DNA from: an uncultured Eubacteriales bacterium
GTDB taxonomy: Bacteria > Bacillota > Clostridia > Oscillospirales > Oscillospiraceae
Direction of reading: 5' to 3'
DNA length: 18,342 bases
NCBI GenBank assembly: GCA_902496595.1
Contig: CABVBV010000025.1
Location: forward strand, 1 to 18,342
The notes beneath the pieces are model-generated. The model saw only the letters and a list, made by a program, of their open reading frames with translations, did not search any database and was not told where the DNA came from. Of this stretch, positions 13,743 through 18,342 are shown piece by piece (the first letter of the stretch is position 1; each line of letters opens with the position of its first letter). Made by a program: the position numbers and the translations under genes.

Positions 13743-14581
13743 AGGAATATCTGAAGAAAAACGGCATAAGGCTCGGCGTGGTCATCCTCGCCGTGGTGCT
13801 GGTGGCGCTGCTCGCCGGGCAGGTGCTCGGAGGCAGGGCGGACTTTTTGACGAACGCCATTGTGACGGTAAGGGAGCCCATACGGCAGGCGGCGGCCTCG
13901 GTGTCGAGTATGCTCGACAACGTCTACGGCTACCTGTTCGAGTTTGAGCAGCTGAAGGCCGAGAACGAATCGCTGAGGATACAGCTGGCGGAGGCGCAGG
14001 CCGAGGCCAGGGAAGGCCAGGACGCTCTCGACGAGAACGAGAGGCTCAGGAATATCATGGGCTTCGCCGAGAAGCACACGGACTACGTCATGGAGTCTGC
14101 GAGGATAGTCTCCTGGAGCGCGTCGAACTGGGGCTCGAGCTTCACCATAAGCAAGGGCTTGAGCAGCGGGCTCGAGGTCGGCGACTGCGTCGTGAACGAG
14201 TACGGAGCCCTGGTCGGGCAGATCTCTGAGATAGGCGATTCTTCTGCGACGGTGAGGACGCTCATTGACGTCAACACGAGCATAGGCGCCCTGGTGGGCG
14301 TGGACGGCTCTGCGGCGATGCTCATGGGCGACTATACGCTCATGAGGGAAGGCCAGGTCAAAGTCACCTGGCTGACCGAGGGCGCACAGCTCTTCCTTGA
14401 GGACGATGTGCTGACCTCGGGCTCGGGCGGGCTCATACCGCAGGGCATAATCATCGGCAGCGTGGCCTCCATCCAGAGCGAGGCCGGAGGCCAGACGGAG
14501 TACGGCATCATCGAACCTGCGGCGGATCTCGATACGCTGGTGCAGGTGTTCATAATCAAAGACTTCGACGTTGTCGAGTGA
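13739..14581 (+). CDS. mreC: Rod shape-determining protein MreC
   Basis: A 280-residue bitopic membrane protein that scaffolds the elongation machinery outside the membrane, contacting MreD and PBP2. A short basic cytoplasmic tail (KEYLKKNGIR) is followed by a TM helix (about 12-31, VVILAVVLVALLAGQV). A coiled coil (about 62-108) contains FEQLKAENESLRIQLAEAQA. The rest is the beta-rich MreC domain, with WGSSFTISKG, VVNEYGALVGQI, LIDVNTSIGALV and GIIIGSVASI. The start is TTG 13739, overlapping the maf stop (TTGA, 13739-13742); an in-frame TAA at 13718 leaves almost no alternative. The ribosome-binding site is weak (GGGTG about 10 bases upstream), so expression may rely on coupling to maf. Full length for the family. 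Confidence 0.93.
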   Translation: MKEYLKKNGIRLGVVILAVVLVALLAGQVLGGRADFLTNAIVTVREPIRQAAASVSSMLDNVYGYLFEFEQLKAENESLRIQLAEAQAEAREGQDALDENERLRNIMGFAEKHTDYVMESARIVSWSASNWGSSFTISKGLSSGLEVGDCVVNEYGALVGQISEIGDSSATVRTLIDVNTSIGALVGVDGSAAMLMGDYTLMREGQVKVTWLTEGAQLFLEDDVLTSGSGGLIPQGIIIGSVASIQSEAGGQTEYGIIEPAADLDTLVQVFIIKDFDVVE

Positions 14582-14603
14582 TCAGTTCGGCGGAGGCTGT
14601 GAC

Positions 14604-15107
14604 ATGGTCTGGGATCTCATAAACCGGGAGAAACTGCGCAGGGCGCTGCTGTATCTCCTGTATATGGCGGTGTGCCTGCTGGTTCAGGACTCCATATTTT
14701 CAAATTTCAAACTGTTCGGCGTCAATATGTTTTTCGTACCTGCGGCCGTCGTGGCCGTAGGTATGTTCGAGGACGGCGTCTGGGGAGCGGTGTTCGGTCT
14801 CGCCGCGGGCTTTCTGACGGACATCAGCTACGACTATACGGCCCTCTTCGTGGCCGTGTTCCCGGTGCTGGGCTTCTTTTCGGGCATACTCTCGCGTTGG
14901 TATGTGAACAAGAGATTCTTTGCCTATATGCTCATAAGCACCGCCGCCTGCGTTATCGCGGCCTTCTCGCAGATGCTCGGGCTCATCCTCGCCGGGCACG
15001 AACTGGGCGCGATGATAAAGACGGCGATAATCCAGGTCATCTGGTCGCTGCCGATGACGGCGGCGCTGTATTTCCCATGCAAGGCGATAGCGAGAAAGAG
15101 AAACTAG
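14604..15107 (+). CDS. mreD: Rod shape-determining protein MreD
   Basis: A 167-residue hydrophobic inner-membrane protein with about five TM segments, the partner of MreC in the elongasome. Segments include LLYLLYMAVCLLVQ, MFFVPAAVVAVGMF, WGAVFGLAAGFLTDISYD (the conserved Gly-Leu/Asp region of MreD), YMLISTAACVIAAF and the C-terminal IWSLPMTAALYFPCKAIARK. ATG 14604 has GGAGG at 14592-14596, 7 bases upstream; an in-frame longer form would start inside mreC without a ribosome-binding site. There are 22 bases from the mreC stop and 31 bases to PBP2. Confidence 0.9.
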   Translation: MVWDLINREKLRRALLYLLYMAVCLLVQDSIFSNFKLFGVNMFFVPAAVVAVGMFEDGVWGAVFGLAAGFLTDISYDYTALFVAVFPVLGFFSGILSRWYVNKRFFAYMLISTAACVIAAFSQMLGLILAGHELGAMIKTAIIQVIWSLPMTAALYFPCKAIARKRN

Positions 15108-15138
15108 CTGTCGCCACGTTCCGGCGAAAGGATAAGCT

Positions 15139-17280
15139 ATGAAAAAACTTGTAAGTTCAGGCAGGCTCCTTGCCTTTGGGCTGGTCGTAACGGCGCTTCT
15201 GGCGCTGTGCGCGGTCACGCTGTACAAATTACAGATAATAGAAGGCGCAGCCTATTACGAGGAGAGCCAGGATAACCAGAAGAGCCTCCAGATCGTGACG
15301 GCCGCGAGGGGGAACATCCTCGACCGCTACGGCAGGGTGCTGGTGTCGAACCGGGAGTGCTACAACCTCAAGATAAGCGACACGAGGCTCTTTTCCGACG
15401 AGATCGAGGATCCGAACTCCGTCATACTCGAGATGGTGAACATGATAGAGGCGGCGGGCGAAACATACACCGACGACCTGCCGATTACGGACGAGCCTCC
15501 GTTTGAGTACACGGAGATGACCCAGATGCAGCGCACCCTGCTCACCGCCTACCTCAAGGGCAAGGGCTTGGACGAGGACACGACCGCCGTGGAGCTCATG
15601 AGCTACTTCAGGACGAGGTACGACATAGCCAACAGCTATACGGCTGAGGAGATGCGCAAAATAGCGGGGGTCAGGTACGCCATCAACGTCAGGTATGAGA
15701 TAAACACGAACTCCTACGTCTTCGTGGAGGACGCCTCTATCGACCTCATCTCCGACCTCATGGGCGTGGTAGGCAACGTCATCGAGGTTGAGACTTCGTA
15801 TATAAGGGAGTACAACACCCAGTATGCGGCGCACGTGCTCGGCTATGTGACGCCGATGTACGACTATGAGGAGGACATATACCGGCCCGGGGAGGAGAAC
15901 AGCACATACGACTACGACACCAAGGTCGGGCGCGACGGAATAGAATACGTCTGCGAGAACTGGCTGCACGGCGCGAACGGGCAGGCGACGGTGACTCGCA
16001 CCTCCTCCGGCACGGTGACGAGCACGATCTACAACGAGGATCCCGTGCCGGGCAACCACGTCTACCTGACCATAGACATAAACCTCCAGGAAGCCGTGGA
16101 GAGGGCGCTGGAGAGCGGCATCTTTGCGCTGCAGGCAGAAAGGGACGAGCAGAACTCCAAGGCCATAGCCAACGGCGAGACCGATGAAGTCAAAGAGGAC
16201 ATACAGGGCGGCGCGATAGCCGTTGTGGATGTGAAGACGGGAGACCCGCTGGCCATGGCAAGCTATCCCAGTTTTGACGCGTCAAAGATGTCGGACGAGA
16301 CCTACTATCAGCAGATACTCGAAGCCGACTACGACCCGCTGTATAACCGGGTTACCATGGGCGTATACGAGCCGGGCTCCACTTTCAAGCCATGCACGGC
16401 CATAGCGGGCCTGTCGGAGAACATCATCAACACGGAGACGACGATACTCTGCGACGGTGTGTTCACGAAGTATGAGGCCCAGGGTTACGCCCCCGAATGC
16501 TGGATATACAGCCAGAACAACTTCACCCACGGTTACGACAACGTGACCAAGGCTATAATGGATTCATGCAACATCTTCTTTTACACCGTTGCGGACAACC
16601 TGGGCATCAGGAAGCTTATGGAATACGCTGCGGACTTCGGCCTGGGTGAAGCCACGGGCATAGAGCTGCCTGAGAACAACGGCAACATGGCGAACCCGGA
16701 CACGCACCTGCTGTACGATGTCGACCAGTGGTACGACGGCGACACGGTGCAGGCCGGTATCGGCCAGTCGGACAGCGTGTTCAGTCCGCTTCAGCTGGCC
16801 GAATACTGCGCCACGATAGCCAACGGCGGCACCAGGCACTCTGCGGCGATAGTCAAGAGCGTGCGGAGCTTCGATTACTCCAGACAGCTGTACCAGAAGG
16901 AGACCGAGGTGCTTTCCACGGTCGAGTCCGCCGACTACAACTGGGCTGCGGTGCAGCAGGGTATGTACGAGATGGCGAACAACGTGAACAGCTCGGGCAC
17001 CAGCGTCTATCTTGCGCTGCACGATTACAGCTACAACGGCGTGAGCCTTCCCGTGGCGGCCAAGACCGGCACCTCGCAGCTGGGCGAGGACAAGACGAAC
17101 AACGCCATATTCATGTGCTACGCGCCCTTCGACGATCCCGAGATCGCCATAGCGATAGTGGTCGAGCGCGGCGCGGCCGGCGCCAACCTGGCGAATATCG
17201 CGAAGAACGTGCTTGACGCCTATTTCAGCCTCGGTGTCAAGGAAACCTCTGCCGAAGCCGAATATACGCTCCTGAAATGA
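15139..17280 (+). CDS. mrdA: Penicillin-binding protein 2 (class B transpeptidase)
   Basis: A 713-residue bitopic D,D-transpeptidase that cross-links peptidoglycan during elongation with a SEDS polymerase (RodA), outside the membrane. It has an N-terminal TM anchor (about 9-29, LLAFGLVVTALLALCAV), then ARGNILDRYGRVLVSN, the start of the dimerisation domain. The transpeptidase domain has the nucleophile motif STFK (414-417) in EPGSTFKPCTAIAGL, SCN (476-478) and KTGTS (from 642). All active-site motifs are intact. ATG 15139 has AAGGA at 15128-15132; the intergenic 31 bases include a small 5-bp hairpin (15111-15127) just before it. The genetic context after mreCD points to the elongation PBP rather than FtsI. 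No terminator is recognised after the stop. Confidence 0.92.
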   Translation: MKKLVSSGRLLAFGLVVTALLALCAVTLYKLQIIEGAAYYEESQDNQKSLQIVTAARGNILDRYGRVLVSNRECYNLKISDTRLFSDEIEDPNSVILEMVNMIEAAGETYTDDLPITDEPPFEYTEMTQMQRTLLTAYLKGKGLDEDTTAVELMSYFRTRYDIANSYTAEEMRKIAGVRYAINVRYEINTNSYVFVEDASIDLISDLMGVVGNVIEVETSYIREYNTQYAAHVLGYVTPMYDYEEDIYRPGEENSTYDYDTKVGRDGIEYVCENWLHGANGQATVTRTSSGTVTSTIYNEDPVPGNHVYLTIDINLQEAVERALESGIFALQAERDEQNSKAIANGETDEVKEDIQGGAIAVVDVKTGDPLAMASYPSFDASKMSDETYYQQILEADYDPLYNRVTMGVYEPGSTFKPCTAIAGLSENIINTETTILCDGVFTKYEAQGYAPECWIYSQNNFTHGYDNVTKAIMDSCNIFFYTVADNLGIRKLMEYAADFGLGEATGIELPENNGNMANPDTHLLYDVDQWYDGDTVQAGIGQSDSVFSPLQLAEYCATIANGGTRHSAAIVKSVRSFDYSRQLYQKETEVLSTVESADYNWAAVQQGMYEMANNVNSSGTSVYLALHDYSYNGVSLPVAAKTGTSQLGEDKTNNAIFMCYAPFDDPEIAIAIVVERGAAGANLANIAKNVLDAYFSLGVKETSAEAEYTLLK

Positions 17281-17320
17281 AAAAATCAGTCGGAAATAAG
17301 CGGAAAAGTTGAGAAATCTG

Positions 17321-17349
17321 TTGAAGTTTTTACAGAAGAGGCATATAAT
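17321..17349 (+). promoter_or_regulatory. SigA-type promoter for MGS-like gene
   Basis: TTGAAG (17321-17326), a 17-base spacer and a perfect TATAAT (17344-17349). The leader of about 65 bases contains a small CCGGC/GCCGG hairpin (17385-17400) and a GGAGG at 17406-17410. It could also contribute transcripts for hisS if the hairpin at 17834 is leaky. Confidence 0.8.
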
Positions 17350-17421
17350 TAATATCTAAGACATTTCAGTGAATAGATGCGTTACCGGCAAGGGCGCCGG
17401 GGTTTGGAGGGAGAAGGTCTT

Positions 17422-17823
17422 ATGAATATCGCGCTGCTTGCCGACGATGGCAAGAAGGAGCTCATGGTTCAGTTCTGCATCGCGTACTGCGGCATTTTGG
17501 CGGAGCACAGCATCTGTGCTACGACGACTACCGGAAAGCTCGTCAGCGAAGCGACAGGGTTGCCGATAACCCTGTACCTGCACGACAAGCAGGGAACACA
17601 GCAGATAGGTGCGAGGATAGCGTATAATGAGATTGACCTTGTCATCTGCTTTTGCGACCCGGCGAATCCGGAGGGTTTTGACAGTGTGAACAAGCTCTCG
17701 AGGCTCTGCGACCAGCATCTCATACCGATGGCGACGAACGCGGCCACGGCCGAGGTGCTGATACAGGGGCTCAGGCGGGGCGACCTCGACTGGAGAGACA
17801 TCGTCAACCCGAAGAAAAAATAA
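17422..17823 (+). CDS. Methylglyoxal synthase-like protein, catalytic residues altered
   Basis: A 133-residue soluble protein with the MGS-like fold throughout: MNIALLADDGKKELMVQF, ATTTTGKLVSEATGL, TQQIGARI, DLVICFCDPAN and IPMATNAATAEVLIQ. Its overall length and end (FRDL-like DWRDIVNP) resemble Bacillus MgsA. Compared from memory with E. coli MgsA, key positions differ: His19 is Asp8 here; the catalytic Asp71 in GGDQQ is Thr59 (GTQQ); the SGP phosphate-loop residues are replaced; and the PHxPD motif (His98, Asp101) is lost (PEGFDSV). Asp20, Lys23, Thr47, Thr48 and Asp91 equivalents remain. It probably does not convert dihydroxyacetone phosphate to methylglyoxal and may be a ligand-binding relative. 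ATG 17422 is preferred; a longer in-frame start overlaps the leader. It lies downstream of mrdA but has its own promoter. Confidence 0.8.
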   Translation: MNIALLADDGKKELMVQFCIAYCGILAEHSICATTTTGKLVSEATGLPITLYLHDKQGTQQIGARIAYNEIDLVICFCDPANPEGFDSVNKLSRLCDQHLIPMATNAATAEVLIQGLRRGDLDWRDIVNPKKK

Positions 17824-17833
17824 GCACACGCCA

Positions 17834-17864
17834 AAGGGCGGCGGTAAGTTTTTCCGCCGCCCTT
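17834..17864 (+). terminator. GC-rich hairpin between MGS-like gene and hisS
   Basis: A perfect 11-bp stem (AAGGGCGGCGG at 17834-17844 with CCGCCGCCCTT at 17854-17864) and a 9-base loop ending in five T. It lies 10 bases after the MGS-like stop. The 3' flank GCGCTGTTATTGC lacks a real T run, so termination may be partial and hisS may receive read-through. No separate hisS promoter is recognised in the 70-base gap. Confidence 0.6.
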
Positions 17865-17893
17865 GCGCTGTTATTGCATTTGGAGGTATACGG

Positions 17894-18342
17894 ATGGAAA
17901 AGGTGACGCCGAGGACGCTCTCGGGTTTCATGGAACTGCTGCCGGAGGAGCAGCTGAAGATGGAAAAGCTGCTGGCGACGCTCCGGAGGGTGTACTCGCT
18001 CTACGGCTTCACGCCGCTGGACACCCCGGCCATAGAGTCGGCGGAGGTGCTGCTCGCCAAGGGCGGCGGAGAGACGGAAAAGCAGATATACAGGTTCATG
18101 AAGGGAGATTCAGACCTCGCGCTCCGCTTCGACCTCACCGTGCCGCTGGCGAAGTACGTCGCGGCGAACTACGCGAAGCTGCAGTTCCCCTTCCGGCGCT
18201 ACCAGATAGGCAAGGTCTGGCGCGGCGAGCGGGCGCAGAGAGGCAGGTTCCGCGAGTTCTATCAGGCGGACATCGACGTCATAGGCGACGGGAAGCTCGA
18301 CATCATGAACGAGGCGGAGATCCCCTCCATCATCTGCCGGGC
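17894..18342 (+). CDS. hisS: Histidyl-tRNA synthetase, eukaryote-like type, 5' part
   Basis: The first 149 codons of a class II aminoacyl-tRNA synthetase that charges tRNA-His; the rest is beyond the right edge (family length about 420-480). It begins MEKVTPRTLSGFMELLPEEQ, has VYSLYGFTPLDTPAIES (motif 1 region), GGGETEKQIYRF, then LALRFDLTVPLAKYVA and the motif 2 segment QIGKVWRGERAQRGRFREFYQ. The FDLTVPLA and RGRFREFYQADIDVIG blocks resemble eukaryotic HisRS more than the common bacterial type (ALRPEGT). HisZ, the ATP phosphoribosyltransferase regulatory subunit, is less likely because the intact motif 2 and the RYQIGKVWRGER run are those of a synthetase. ATG 17894 has GGAGG at 17882-17886, 7 bases upstream. 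Confidence 0.9.
   Translation, partial: MEKVTPRTLSGFMELLPEEQLKMEKLLATLRRVYSLYGFTPLDTPAIESAEVLLAKGGGETEKQIYRFMKGDSDLALRFDLTVPLAKYVAANYAKLQFPFRRYQIGKVWRGERAQRGRFREFYQADIDVIGDGKLDIMNEAEIPSIICR

Overview
The window looks like the chromosome of a GC-rich Gram-positive anaerobe of the class Clostridia. The evidence is a DnaD-type primosome protein next to a DnaI/DnaC-like helicase loader, a long U32 'peptidase', DUF2804, a Na+-coupled NSS transporter of the Trp-Gly-Phe-Pro type, strong GGAGG ribosome-binding sites, near-consensus SigA promoters with 17-base spacers, and frequent ATA (Ile) and AGG (Arg) codons in a GC-rich sequence. No rRNA, tRNA, CRISPR array, insertion sequence or phage gene was seen. 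The content is mostly core housekeeping.

Layout. Bases 1-817 (minus): 5' part of phosphate acetyltransferase (pta). A divergent promoter region (about 870-945) separates it from a plus-strand unit: a small XRE-type regulator, lepA (overlapping it by 4 bases) and a beta-CASP metallo-beta-lactamase-fold protein. Bases 4780-6317: a monocistronic NSS-family transporter with its own promoter and terminator. Bases 6332-7939: a monocistronic gene for a membrane-anchored protein that joins a C-lobe-only pseudokinase to an extracellular C-type-lectin domain. Bases 7955-10950 (minus): a three-gene unit, dnaD-like, dnaI/dnaC-like and a DUF2804 gene, convergent with the lectin gene. Bases 10982-11030: a divergent promoter pair whose -35 elements overlap. 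Bases 11096-17280 (plus): a compact operon of U32 protein, maf, mreC, mreD and PBP2 (mrdA), i.e. lateral cell-wall growth genes. Bases 17321-17864: a methylglyoxal-synthase-like gene with its own promoter. From 17894: the 5' part of a eukaryote-like histidyl-tRNA synthetase.

Functional grouping. The right half combines wall elongation (MreC, MreD, PBP2) with house-cleaning (Maf) and probable RNA modification (U32). mreB, rodA and the min genes, which often accompany mreCD-mrdA in Firmicutes, are not in this window. The centre combines replication initiation (DnaD with its loader) with an uncharacterised DUF2804 protein. The left side holds acetate/energy metabolism (Pta) and translation/RNA quality factors (LepA, beta-CASP protein).

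Most worth a second look: the pseudokinase-lectin protein; the methylglyoxal-synthase-like protein, which appears to have lost its catalytic Asp and His residues; the DUF2804 gene coupled to the helicase loader; and the overlapping divergent promoters at about 11000. No clearly new multi-gene system was found. Functions are read from sequence motifs recognised by eye; no database search was run.
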